NCBI GenBank assembly: GCA_946531495.1
Contig: CAMNAQ010000001.1
Coordinates: 1 to 64,000 of the forward strand
Source: an uncultured Lachnospiraceae bacterium
GTDB taxonomy: Bacteria > Bacillota > Clostridia > Lachnospirales > Lachnospiraceae
Direction of reading: 5' to 3'
Length of the DNA stretch: 64,000 nt
Part shown: positions 15,636-24,187 of the stretch, piece after piece
How positions within the stretch are numbered: position 1 is the stretch's first letter
Layout: each line of letters begins with the position of its first letter
Notes under the pieces: model-generated
Told to the model about the DNA's origin: nothing
Database searches by the model: none
The model's input: the letters and a program-made list of their open reading frames with translations, nothing else
Program-made: the position numbers and the translations under genes

Positions 15636-16670
15636 ATGAAAAACGTAAGACTTGGAAAAACCGGCATAACCGTACCTCAAAACGGCTTTGGAGCGCTTCC
15701 GATCCAGAGAGTGGACCTGGACGATGCGGTTAAGATACTCCGCAAAGCATATGACGGAGGAATGCGATTTTTCGATACGGCAAGAGCGTACAGTGACAGT
15801 GAGATCAAACTGGGTGCCGCATTCGGTGAAGGATACGCTGACCGTGATAAGATCGTCATCGCAACCAAGACGACTGCCAAAAAGCCTGAAGACTTTTGGA
15901 AGGATCTGGAGACTTCACTTGCAAATCTGAAGACGGATCATATTGATATATATCAGTTCCATATGATGAATGAATGCTGGAAGCCCGGTGACGGAACCGG
16001 AATGTATGAATGTATGCTCGAAGCAAAGAAACAGGGTAAGATCAGGCATATCAGCGGAACAGCTCATAAGATAGGTGTTGCGAGAGAAATAGCAGAATCC
16101 GGCCTTTATGACACCCTTCAATATCCCTTCAGTTACCTGGCTGATGAAAAAGAGATAGAGCTCTTGAGGCTCTGTAATTCGAAGGATGTCGGACTTATCT
16201 GCATGAAGGGACTTGCAGGCGGTCTGATCACTAACTCTAAGGCAGCAATGGCGTTCATATCGCAGTTCGACGGTGCGGTACCCATCTGGGGCATACAGCG
16301 TGAGAGTGAGCTGGACGAATGGCTTTCCTATATGGAGGATACCCCTGAGTACAGCGGTGAGATAAAAGAATTTGTAGAGAATGAAAAGAAGTCGCTTTCC
16401 GGTGATTTCTGCAGAGGATGCGGATATTGCATGCCCTGCACGGTGGGAATACAGATCAATCAGTGCAACAGGATGAGCCTGATGCTTAGAAGAGCACCAA
16501 GTGCAGGATGGCTCAGTAAGTACTGGCAGGGCGAAATGGAGAAGGTTAGTGAATGTTTAGAATGCGGTGCATGTCTGCCCAGATGTCCGTACGGACTGAA
16601 TATTCCGGAACTCCTTAAGAAGAATCTGGAGGATTACCGAAGAGTGCTTTCAGGAGAATCTGAGGTGTGA
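15636..16670 (+). CDS. aldo/keto reductase with C-terminal 4Fe-4S ferredoxin domain
   Basis: A 344-aa oxidoreductase. The aldo/keto reductase barrel covers residues 1-270: start motif RLGKTGITVPQNGFGALPIQ, the catalytic Asp/Tyr region (FFDTARAYSDSE), Lys in VIATKTT, and HIDIYQFHMMN. The C-terminal part holds cysteine clusters CRGCGYCMPC and CLECGACLPRCPYGLNIPE, the pattern of ferredoxin-type 4Fe-4S centres on this clostridial AKR subfamily. Electron transfer between ferredoxin and NAD(P)H-linked carbonyl reduction is plausible; the substrate is unknown. GGGAGGT precedes the ATG at a usual spacing. It seems to be a single-gene unit. Confidence 0.9.
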   Translation: MKNVRLGKTGITVPQNGFGALPIQRVDLDDAVKILRKAYDGGMRFFDTARAYSDSEIKLGAAFGEGYADRDKIVIATKTTAKKPEDFWKDLETSLANLKTDHIDIYQFHMMNECWKPGDGTGMYECMLEAKKQGKIRHISGTAHKIGVAREIAESGLYDTLQYPFSYLADEKEIELLRLCNSKDVGLICMKGLAGGLITNSKAAMAFISQFDGAVPIWGIQRESELDEWLSYMEDTPEYSGEIKEFVENEKKSLSGDFCRGCGYCMPCTVGIQINQCNRMSLMLRRAPSAGWLSKYWQGEMEKVSECLECGACLPRCPYGLNIPELLKKNLEDYRRVLSGESEV

Positions 16671-16801
16671 AGTTGTGATCGAGGTCGAGTCACAGTTCTG
16701 GCATTGCTACAAAGCTTAACCGGTAAATTGACGTTGCCACGGTTTACCTCACAAAAAGGACTTATATCGGTGAAATGATGACATGCACGGATAAAAAATA
16801 A

Positions 16802-16829
16802 TTGATAGGTACGTATATTTTGGTATAAA
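16802..16829 (+). promoter_or_regulatory. promoter of MBL-fold hydrolase, possibly leaderless
   Basis: TTGATA (16802-16807), a 16-nt spacer and TATAAA (16824-16829). The predicted start lies at 16836-16838, essentially at the ATG (16838), and there is no Shine-Dalgarno sequence, so the message may be leaderless. The spacer contains GGTACGTAT (16808-16816), which recurs upstream of the CDF transporter gene at 35574-35582. Confidence 0.55.
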
Positions 16830-16837
16830 GTGGTCCT

Positions 16838-17674
16838 ATGAAGATCATTAACCTTATTGAAAATACGGCAGGCAAGCCGGGATGCATTTTTGCACACGGC
16901 TTGTCTTTTTATGTTCAGACCGCGTATCATCGTTTGCTTATGGATCTTGGACCATCTGAAGAAACGCTGCATAACGCGGATGTCCTCGGGATCGATCTTA
17001 AAGCAGTTGATACCGTAGTGTTAAGCCATGGTCATTATGATCATTCCGGAGGCATTATCCCTTTCTCTGAGATAAATGACAGAGCAGTCATTTATATGCA
17101 GAGCTCTGCTGACGGAGAATACTACGCAGATGACGGAGCCTTGGCAGAGGGTGACAGATACAGATATATAGGGATAGATAAGAAGATACCTGAGCTTTCG
17201 CAGGTGGTACGGCTGAGTGGAGACCACGTGATAGATGAAGAGCTGGAGCTTTTTACGGTCAAGCACAGAACTCACCAGCTTCCGTTTACCAACAGACGGC
17301 TTCTCATAAAAAACAGTGATGGTTTTGTAAGAGATGATTTTGCACATGAGCATTATCTTGTCGTAAGGGAAGAAGAAAAAACGATCCTTATATCGGGATG
17401 TGCCCATAACGGGATCCTGAGCATAATAGATGCATATGCAGAAAAATATTCATCATATCCGGACGTGGTGATAAGCGGATTTCATCTGATGAAAAAGACA
17501 CCCTACAGGCCGGAGCAGCTTGAAGATATAAGAGATATCGCGAAAAGTCTTAATGGATATCCTTCAAAATATTATACCTGTCATTGTACCGGACTTCCCG
17601 CATATGATGTTATGAAGGAGATCATGGGTGATAAACTCAGCTATATTCATTCGGGAGAAGAAGTGATCCTGTAA
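16838..17674 (+). CDS. metallo-beta-lactamase-fold hydrolase
   Basis: A 278-aa cytosolic protein of the MBL superfamily. The metal-binding motif VVLSHGHYDHSGG is at residues 60-72; further ligands are expected at SGCAHNGILSII (near 190) and in GYPSKYYTCHCTG near the C-terminus. This set is typical of the group annotated as 7,8-dihydropterin-6-yl-methyl-beta-ribofuranosylaminobenzene phosphate synthase-like proteins; whether that reaction applies here is not known. It is transcribed alone from the promoter at 16802, apparently with little or no 5' leader. Confidence 0.87.
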   Translation: MKIINLIENTAGKPGCIFAHGLSFYVQTAYHRLLMDLGPSEETLHNADVLGIDLKAVDTVVLSHGHYDHSGGIIPFSEINDRAVIYMQSSADGEYYADDGALAEGDRYRYIGIDKKIPELSQVVRLSGDHVIDEELELFTVKHRTHQLPFTNRRLLIKNSDGFVRDDFAHEHYLVVREEEKTILISGCAHNGILSIIDAYAEKYSSYPDVVISGFHLMKKTPYRPEQLEDIRDIAKSLNGYPSKYYTCHCTGLPAYDVMKEIMGDKLSYIHSGEEVIL

Positions 17675-17766
17675 AGATACTTCAAACAGCGTGGAACAGT
17701 AATTTAATCAAACAGGAAAAAACAGATTCATTCAGAAATGAATTGCAATATATGAAAGGCTGGAAA

Positions 17767-18744
17767 ATGTTTAAAAATCAGATCATAAGATCTATAGCAG
17801 TGATAATGGCCGTACTATTGATCGCAGGATGCGGTAAGACGGAGGAGAATCCTGCAGATGCTGAGCTTTTGTTGGGATTTAGCCAGATAGGATCGGAAAG
17901 CGCATGGAGGATTGGGAACACAAGGGATATAGAAAAATCCGCTGCCGAACACGGAATAAGCCTTATGCTTGAAAATGCCAATCAGAGTCAGGAGAATCAG
18001 ATCGCCGCAATAAGACGGTTCATAGCATACAAGGTTGATGTAATCGCCTTTTCACCTATCGTTGAAGAGGGCTGGGATAATGTCCTTATGGAAGCGAAGG
18101 AGGCCGGAATTCCGGTTATTTTGGTGGACAGGGATATTGAAACAACCAATGAGGGGCTGACCACATGTCTGATAGGCGCTGATTTTTACAATGAAGGAGT
18201 CATGGCTGCGGAATATCTGATCAGGAAGGCTGATGAGCTTGGTCTGGAGCACGTGAACATAGTAGAGATCACCGGAACGGAAAATTCCACTCCCATGAGG
18301 CAGCGCCAGGCAGGCTTTGCAGACACTATTGCGGATGATGAACGTATGTGTATCCTCGAACGGATCGACGGAGATTTTTTGAAAAGCCGCGGAGCGGAGT
18401 GCATGAGATATCTGCTCGATACTTACGGAGATGACATAGATGTCGTTTTTTCACACAATGATGAGATGACTCTCGGAGCTCTTCCGGAGATTGAAAAAAC
18501 AAATCTTACGCCCGGGGAAGATATCATCATAATATCCATCGACGGCGGACAGGAAGCTATTGATGCGCTTAAGGCAGGCAGGATCAATTGCGTGGTTGAG
18601 TGCACTCCCAATCTCGGAAATGAACTGATGGAAACCGCGCTCAGTCTGAAAAACGGGGAAGAAGTGGAGGCCGTGATTCATCCCGTAGAGAGGATATTCA
18701 GTGACGAACAGGATGTATCAGCCATAGGACCCAGAGGTTATTGA
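17767..18744 (+). CDS. sensor-type sugar-binding lipoprotein (YtfQ-like)
   Basis: A 325-aa lipoprotein with signal peptide and lipobox (VLLIAGC, Cys at about residue 22 from the ATG at 17767). The periplasmic-binding fold starts LLGFSQIGSESAWRIGNT, very close in pattern to the E. coli galactofuranose-binding YtfQ, with NQSQENQIAAIRRFI and VILVDRDIE following. Upstream in-frame ATGs at 17743 and 17752 lack ribosome sites. It is separated from the importer genes and sits 8 nt before the kinase ATG, an arrangement matching three-component systems such as XylFII-LytS-YesN of Clostridium beijerinckii, where an extra binding protein delivers the sugar signal to the kinase. The ligand is probably a furanose or pentose; this is inference. 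Confidence 0.85.
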   Translation: MFKNQIIRSIAVIMAVLLIAGCGKTEENPADAELLLGFSQIGSESAWRIGNTRDIEKSAAEHGISLMLENANQSQENQIAAIRRFIAYKVDVIAFSPIVEEGWDNVLMEAKEAGIPVILVDRDIETTNEGLTTCLIGADFYNEGVMAAEYLIRKADELGLEHVNIVEITGTENSTPMRQRQAGFADTIADDERMCILERIDGDFLKSRGAECMRYLLDTYGDDIDVVFSHNDEMTLGALPEIEKTNLTPGEDIIIISIDGGQEAIDALKAGRINCVVECTPNLGNELMETALSLKNGEEVEAVIHPVERIFSDEQDVSAIGPRGY

Positions 18745-18752
18745 GGACTCGG

Positions 18753-20219
18753 ATGGAAAGGATCAAGAAGGAAAAGAGTATTCTCGGCCGGATCAGCGAC
18801 CTGAGTCATAAGCTTGTTTTAATGCTCGTGATACCTATAATCATGAGCCTTGTTTTCATGCTCGTCTATGCATCCAAATATCATAATGCCATCGTAAGAA
18901 TGGAAACCATTACGAGCTTAAAGACGGTCGTAACGGAGGACATACCCGGGAGCGCATGGAATATAGTAAGCGGACGCGAGACTTTTCCGGAAAGCCATAT
19001 TTATGAAAAGATAAACAGTGTGGACGATACTATAGAGAGAATAACCGCAAGCACCGGTGCGGAAAATCGTCTTTCACTCATAGTCGCGGGCAGGACCATG
19101 CAGACACTGCGAAATTATGTGGACCGGATCCGTGATAATATAGGCAATGATGTTCCGGTTGTGGAAAACGAAGCTGTCCTTACCGAGGTAAGAGATGTTG
19201 CGGCACTTGTTGACAGCATGCTTAACGAATACATAGAGCAGGAGATAAAATCAGCCGCAAGCATGAGCATCAGCTTAAGGATCGGTATCATAATAACCGC
19301 CGTATTTGAAGTGCTGACAGTCATACTCGCGATGCTGATCAGAAACAGATCGGTCATTGCAACCGAAAATTCAATAAGACAGCCGATCGAAAGACTTGAG
19401 GAGGTTGCAGCCAAGATCGCGGAGGGTTCTCTTGATGCCAGGATAGCAGACACAGAGGTTACCGAGCTGAGAAACCTTACAAGCCAGGTCAACACGATGG
19501 CGGACAGACTTAAATCCATGATGGAAAAGAGCAATCAGGATGCCAAGAAGTTGCGAAAGGCGGAGCTTAGAACACTTCAGGCACAGATCAACCCGCATTT
19601 TTTGTATAATACTCTGGATGCTATCGTCTGGAAGGCTGAAGCCGGAGAAAAGGATGAGGTCATTCAGCTTACGAGTGCACTCAGCGATTTCTTCAGGATC
19701 AGCTTATCATCAGGTGCGGACTGGATCCCTATCAGCCAGGAAAAAAAGCACATAGAAGGTTATCTGAAGATCCAGCAGACAAGGTACCGCGATATTTTGC
19801 GGTATGAGATCGATATTCCGGACGAAATAGGAAAATATTATATACTTAAGCTTTTGCTGCAGCCTCTGGTTGAAAATGCCATTTATCACGGGATCAAGAT
19901 AAAAAGAGGCGGTGGTATCATAAAAGTCTCCGGAAGACTGGAAGACGGATTTTTGACTTTCAGCGTAAGGGATACGGGACTTGGAATGACTCCCACGCAG
20001 CTGGAGGAGCTGAGCGACAGAATGAAAAAAGGACAGCCTACTGTCAGCGAAGGCGGAGGCGGTTTCGGACTTGTGAATGTAAATATGAGGATACGCCTGT
20101 ATTATAACCAGGAAAACGGGCTTATCATCGAAAGTAATTCCGAGGGAACAGAGGTAAGGTTCAGTGTTCCCTGCAGGATCCGAGAGGAGATATTTGAAGA
20201 TGAAAGTATTTCTGGCTGA
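18753..20219 (+). CDS. LytS/YesM-type sensor histidine kinase
   Basis: A 488-aa membrane kinase. Two membrane helices (about residues 25-45 and 178-200) flank an extracytoplasmic helical domain of roughly 130 aa. A HAMP segment follows (RQPIERLEEVAAKIAEG), then the His_kinase motif LQAQINPHFLYNTLDAIVW with the phospho-His, and a HATPase with PLVENAIYHGIK, DTGLGM and GFGLVNVNMRIRL. A TTG at 18741 overlapping the previous stop could start it, but the ATG at 18753 follows GAGG at a 6-nt spacing. The gene overlaps the AraC regulator by 20 nt. It probably senses the liganded lipoprotein encoded just upstream. Confidence 0.93.
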   Translation: MERIKKEKSILGRISDLSHKLVLMLVIPIIMSLVFMLVYASKYHNAIVRMETITSLKTVVTEDIPGSAWNIVSGRETFPESHIYEKINSVDDTIERITASTGAENRLSLIVAGRTMQTLRNYVDRIRDNIGNDVPVVENEAVLTEVRDVAALVDSMLNEYIEQEIKSAASMSISLRIGIIITAVFEVLTVILAMLIRNRSVIATENSIRQPIERLEEVAAKIAEGSLDARIADTEVTELRNLTSQVNTMADRLKSMMEKSNQDAKKLRKAELRTLQAQINPHFLYNTLDAIVWKAEAGEKDEVIQLTSALSDFFRISLSSGADWIPISQEKKHIEGYLKIQQTRYRDILRYEIDIPDEIGKYYILKLLLQPLVENAIYHGIKIKRGGGIIKVSGRLEDGFLTFSVRDTGLGMTPTQLEELSDRMKKGQPTVSEGGGGFGLVNVNMRIRLYYNQENGLIIESNSEGTEVRFSVPCRIREEIFEDESISG

Positions 20220-21456
20220 TGATGAGATTGTTGTCAGAGAGGGAATAAGAGAATCGTTTCCGTGGGATGAAACTCCCTATACTCTTGTGGGAGAAGCGCC
20301 CGACGGAGAAATGGCACTTCCCATCATCCGCGATACTAATCCCGATATAGTGATCACCGATATAAAAATGCCTTTCATGGACGGCATAGAGCTTTGCCGT
20401 ATACTTCGTGCGCAGATGCCATGGATAGGAATAATCGTGCTCAGCGGATATGATGAATTTGAGTATGCCCGCCAGTGCATAAGACTGGGAGTCAGGGAGT
20501 ATCTTGTTAAACCCATCAATTCGGAAAACCTTCGTGAAGCACTGGATAAAGTCAGCGAGCAGCTGAAAGAAGAACGGAAGACTATTGAACATGCCGCAAG
20601 CCTCAGGGCAAGGCTTGGCAGTGATGAACAGCTTGTCAAGGAAAAACTGATCGCCTCTCTTTACTCGGAGGAGGCTGCTGCTGAGGACTCACACAGCGTT
20701 TTGAAGCATCTTCATTCAATGGGATGCAATGTTATCGCACCGTTTTATGCGGTGGTCGATGCTGCCTTCGAGCCAGTCGGAAAGGGGCAGGAGGCTGCAT
20801 ATAATCTGTCGGAGGGAAGCGGCGGGATAATTCATGCTTCATCGAGCAGGACGGGTTCGGCACTTCTTGTGCTCGGAGATACGGCGGATGATGCCGAGGA
20901 AAGAGCATATGCATTTGCCACATCCCTTGTGCGTGAGCTGGAGCGTATCGGATGTGAAAAGATCCGTATAGGTGTCGGAGATATCGTCGGTACTCCCGAA
21001 GAGATACTGAAGAGCTTTAAGACTGCAAGGCATATAAGACATATTCTTGTGGAGCGCTCTGATGAAAAGCCTGTGATACTCGGAACAAGAGAAATGGGTG
21101 AAGTACCTGATGATACCAATTCATCAAAGGTCATCAGCGAGGCAAAGCTTTATATGTCCTCACATTTTACCGATCCAAATCTGATGCTTCAGGATGTCGC
21201 CAAAGCGGTTAATATGAGCAACAGCAGATTTTCTACGGTTTTTTCCCAGCAAAACGGACAGACCTTTACCGAATATCTCATATCGCTCAGGCTTGGCAAG
21301 GCTAAGGATATGCTCCGCACCACAGGCGTCAAGAGTACCCAGATAGCCAGGGAATGCGGATACAACGACTCTCATTATTTCAGCTACATCTTCAAAAAGA
21401 ACGTGGGCATCACTCCGTCGGAGTACCGCTCACAGTATCAAAATATTCAGGAGTAA
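20200..21456 (+). CDS. AraC-type response regulator (YesN-like)
   Basis: A 418-aa response regulator. Receiver at residues 1-120 (FLADDE, ITDIKMPFMDGIEL with phospho-Asp, VLSGYDEFEYA, YLVKPI), a variable middle region to about 310, and an AraC/XylS double helix-turn-helix at the C-terminus (LQDVAKAVNMSNSRFSTVF, STQIARECGYNDSHYFSYIF, GITPSEYR). Translation from 20164 is possible, but the ATG at 20200 has GAGAGGAGA upstream and begins directly with the receiver strand. With the kinase and sensor lipoprotein it likely activates the transporter operon starting at 21620, whose upstream region contains phased AACC repeats. Confidence 0.93.
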   Translation: MKVFLADDEIVVREGIRESFPWDETPYTLVGEAPDGEMALPIIRDTNPDIVITDIKMPFMDGIELCRILRAQMPWIGIIVLSGYDEFEYARQCIRLGVREYLVKPINSENLREALDKVSEQLKEERKTIEHAASLRARLGSDEQLVKEKLIASLYSEEAAAEDSHSVLKHLHSMGCNVIAPFYAVVDAAFEPVGKGQEAAYNLSEGSGGIIHASSSRTGSALLVLGDTADDAEERAYAFATSLVRELERIGCEKIRIGVGDIVGTPEEILKSFKTARHIRHILVERSDEKPVILGTREMGEVPDDTNSSKVISEAKLYMSSHFTDPNLMLQDVAKAVNMSNSRFSTVFSQQNGQTFTEYLISLRLGKAKDMLRTTGVKSTQIARECGYNDSHYFSYIFKKNVGITPSEYRSQYQNIQE

Positions 21457-21466
21457 AAAAATATTT

Positions 21467-21551
21467 AACCTGAATAAAATAATTTTCAACCTTTTTTTCC
21501 AAACCTCAAAAATTTCAAAACAAATTTGAACCAAGTCAGAATAAACCTCAA
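21467..21551 (+). promoter_or_regulatory. phased AACC(T) repeats, candidate AraC-type regulator site
   Basis: AACC occurs at 21467, 21488, 21502, 21529 and 21544. The first pair is 21 bp apart. The identical 9-mers AAACCTCAA (21501-21509 and 21543-21551) are 42 bp apart, two and four helical turns respectively. AraC-family proteins bind direct repeats of this phasing. The region lies directly before a weak promoter and the importer operon, so it is the natural target of the regulator at 20200. Confidence 0.45.
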
Positions 21552-21619
21552 TTTACTCCGCTCCGTATGTGGTCTAACCTTAAGACATACCGCATAAGGC
21601 GGAGAAATGGAGGAATTTT

Positions 21620-22597
21620 ATGAAAAGGTTTAAGGCAATGGTAATGGCAGGAGTACTTGCATTATCGCTTGTACTTACTGCGTGCGGCGCAGGCGGAAGC
21701 GGCAGCTCAGGCGGATCTGGCGGACTTATTAAAGTCGGCGTTATCAATAACCCCCCTTCAGAGTCCGGCTACCGTGAAGCAAATGTTAAGGATATGGAAG
21801 CAGTCTTCTCAGAGGCTAACGGCTATGAGCTTAAGACATTCTACAGCCTTAAGAACGATGAGCAGCTTCAGGCAGCTCAGGGCTTCATTACCGAAGGTGT
21901 TGATTATCTTCTTATTTCCGCAGCCGAGACCACAGGTTGGGACGAAGTCCTTACCAAGGCTAAGGAAGCCGGAATCAAGGTTTTCCTTTTCGACCGTATG
22001 ATCGATGTTGACGAAAGCCTCTATGAAGCAGCAGTTGTTTCCGACATGGCAAAAGAAGGCGAGACCGCAGTTCAGTGGCTTCTTGACCAGAAACTGGATG
22101 TTTACAATGTAATCCACATCCAGGGTGCTATGGGTTCTGACGCTCAGATCGGACGTACCGGTGCTCTTGATGCTCAGTTTGCAAACGGAACAATGAACCT
22201 TGTTGTTCAGCAGACCGCAACATGGGATGAAGCAGAAGCTAAGAAGATCGTTGAATCCGTTATCAACAGCGGAGCAGATTTCAACGTAATCTATGCAGAG
22301 AACGACGGTATGGCAAAGGGTGCTGTAGCAGCTCTTGACGAAGCAGGAATTACTCACGGCGTAAACGGAAAAGTTATCGTTATGGGCTTTGACTGCAACA
22401 GATGGGCTCTCAGAGAACTCCTTGCAGGAAACTGGAACTATGATGGACAGTGCTCACCTTTCCAGGCACAGATCATCAGCGACATCATTCAGGGAAAGAC
22501 CACTATATCCTCTAAGATCATCATCAACGAAGAAAAGGGATTTGACGCTACAACCCTTACTCAGAATGATATTGATACTTACGGATTAGGCGAATGA
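21620..22597 (+). CDS. sugar ABC transporter substrate-binding lipoprotein
   Basis: A 325-aa lipoprotein receptor. The signal peptide ends with the lipobox VLTACG (Cys at about 22), followed by a Gly/Ser-rich tether and the Peripla_BP_4 fold (LIKVGVINNPPSESGYREAN, VFLFDRMIDVDE, VIYAENDGMAKGAVAALDEAG). Codon use is strongly biased, as expected for an abundant binding protein. AATGGAGGAATTTT is the ribosome site. It is the transport receptor of the importer encoded downstream; it is less YtfQ-like in sequence than the sensor lipoprotein at 17767. A hairpin at 22618 between this gene and the ATPase probably lowers downstream expression. Likely ligand: furanose sugar or a related pentose/hexose (inference). 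Confidence 0.9.
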   Translation: MKRFKAMVMAGVLALSLVLTACGAGGSGSSGGSGGLIKVGVINNPPSESGYREANVKDMEAVFSEANGYELKTFYSLKNDEQLQAAQGFITEGVDYLLISAAETTGWDEVLTKAKEAGIKVFLFDRMIDVDESLYEAAVVSDMAKEGETAVQWLLDQKLDVYNVIHIQGAMGSDAQIGRTGALDAQFANGTMNLVVQQTATWDEAEAKKIVESVINSGADFNVIYAENDGMAKGAVAALDEAGITHGVNGKVIVMGFDCNRWALRELLAGNWNYDGQCSPFQAQIISDIIQGKTTISSKIIINEEKGFDATTLTQNDIDTYGLGE

Positions 22598-22617
22598 TCA
22601 ATTGATCTGACCAAATG

Positions 22618-22660
22618 GCGCAGCTGTGCTGTAAATACAGTTACGGCTGCGCTATTTTTA
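22618..22660 (+). terminator. intraoperon hairpin (partial terminator) after binding protein
   Basis: GCGCAGC (22618-22624) pairs with GCTGCGC (22646-22652); an inner CTGT/ACAG stem extends it, and TATTTTTA follows directly before the ribosome site of the ATPase. Such hairpins after binding-protein genes commonly give excess receptor over membrane components. Confidence 0.65.
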
Positions 22661-22672
22661 GGAGGTAATTAT

Positions 22673-24187
22673 ATGCAGGATGAAGTACTGCTGCAGATGC
22701 GTCATATTGATAAGAAATTCCCCGGAGTACTGGCACTTAACGGGGTTGATTTCACCCTGAGAAAGGGTGAGATTCACGCGCTCATGGGAGAAAACGGAGC
22801 CGGAAAATCCACTCTCATAAAGGTTCTTACCGGTGTGTACCGGATGGATGGCGGAGAGATAACGGTGGAGGGAGAAAAGATCTCGATCCATTCTCCGCAG
22901 GATGCACAAAACAACGGAATCAGTACAGTTTATCAGGAAATAACCCTGTGTCCCAATCTGACCGTTGCCGAGAATATGTTCATCGGCAGAGAAGACGGGG
23001 CATGGATCAAACATAAAGACTATGAAAAAAGAGCGGATGAGATCCTTACAAGGCTGAACATTCCCGCAAGGAGCACACAGCAGCTTGAAAACTGCTCACT
23101 GGCAGTTCAGCAGATGGTTGCCATCGCACGTGCCGTTGATATGAAGTGTAAGGTGCTTATTCTTGACGAGCCCACCTCATCTCTTGACGATAAAGAAGTA
23201 AATATGCTGTTTACCCTTATGAAGGACCTGAAGTCCCAGGGGGTAGGAATCATCTTTGTTACACATTTCCTCGAGCAGGTTTATGAAGTAAGTGACAGGA
23301 TCACCGTTTTAAGAAACGGAGAGCTTGTGGGTGAATACTTGACAGAAGAGCTTCCACAGGTTGAACTTGTAGCCAAGATGATCGGAAAAGAGCTTGATGA
23401 GCTCATGGATCTTGGTGAAACAGAGGAAAAGGAAAAGAAGGAAGCTGAAGTCTTCTACGAGGCAAAGGCTCTTTCCAGCAGCGATGCGCTTCCTTTTGAT
23501 TTTTCCATCAGGAAGGGAGAAGTCAACGGATTTACCGGCCTTCTCGGATCGGGCCGAAGCGAAAGTGTCAGAGCGATCTTTGGCGCTGATAAGGTTACCG
23601 GCGGTGATGTAAAGATAAAAGGAAAGCCTGTAAAGATAACAAGCCCTATAGATGCAATGAAGAATGGTATCGGTTATCTTGCAGAGGACAGAAAGCGTGA
23701 CGGCATCATAGCGGAATTGAGCGTCAGGGAAAACATCATTCTTGCACTTCAGGTTCTTAACGGAATGTTCAAGCCCATCAGCAGAAGTGAGGCAGAAGCA
23801 TTTGCGGACGAATATATCAAGGTTCTGAATATCAAGACCGCAAGCCGTGAAACCCCTGTCGGATCCCTTAGCGGAGGTAACCAGCAGAAGGTTATCCTTG
23901 CAAGATGGCTGCTTACACATCCCGACTATCTGATACTTGATGAGCCTACAAGAGGTATCGATGTAGGAACCAAGCTGGAGATACAGAAGCTGGTCTTAAA
24001 GCTTGCGGAAGACGGAGTGAGCGTGACATTCATTTCATCAGAGGTTGAGGAGATGCTCCGAACCTGTAGCAGACTGATAGTAATGAGGGACAGACATATA
24101 GTAGGTGAGCTGAAAGGAGCGGATCTTAACCAGACTAAGGTTATGAAGACCATTGCAGGAGGTGAGACAGAAAATGTCGAAAAATAA
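22673..24187 (+). CDS. sugar ABC transporter ATP-binding protein (duplicated ATPase)
   Basis: A 504-aa cytoplasmic subunit with two ABC domains as in RbsA/MglA/YtfR. Domain 1: Walker A GENGAGKSTLIKVL and Walker B ILDEPTSSLDDKE; its signature region reads NCSLAVQQMVAIARAV. Domain 2: atypical Walker A GLLGSGRSESVRAI, signature LSGGNQQKVILARWL and Walker B ILDEPTRGIDVGT. The degenerate second P-loop is normal for this family. A TAGGAGGTAATT ribosome site precedes the ATG. Works with the two permeases that follow (overlap of 14 nt, then a 3-nt gap). Confidence 0.94.
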   Translation: MQDEVLLQMRHIDKKFPGVLALNGVDFTLRKGEIHALMGENGAGKSTLIKVLTGVYRMDGGEITVEGEKISIHSPQDAQNNGISTVYQEITLCPNLTVAENMFIGREDGAWIKHKDYEKRADEILTRLNIPARSTQQLENCSLAVQQMVAIARAVDMKCKVLILDEPTSSLDDKEVNMLFTLMKDLKSQGVGIIFVTHFLEQVYEVSDRITVLRNGELVGEYLTEELPQVELVAKMIGKELDELMDLGETEEKEKKEAEVFYEAKALSSSDALPFDFSIRKGEVNGFTGLLGSGRSESVRAIFGADKVTGGDVKIKGKPVKITSPIDAMKNGIGYLAEDRKRDGIIAELSVRENIILALQVLNGMFKPISRSEAEAFADEYIKVLNIKTASRETPVGSLSGGNQQKVILARWLLTHPDYLILDEPTRGIDVGTKLEIQKLVLKLAEDGVSVTFISSEVEEMLRTCSRLIVMRDRHIVGELKGADLNQTKVMKTIAGGETENVEK

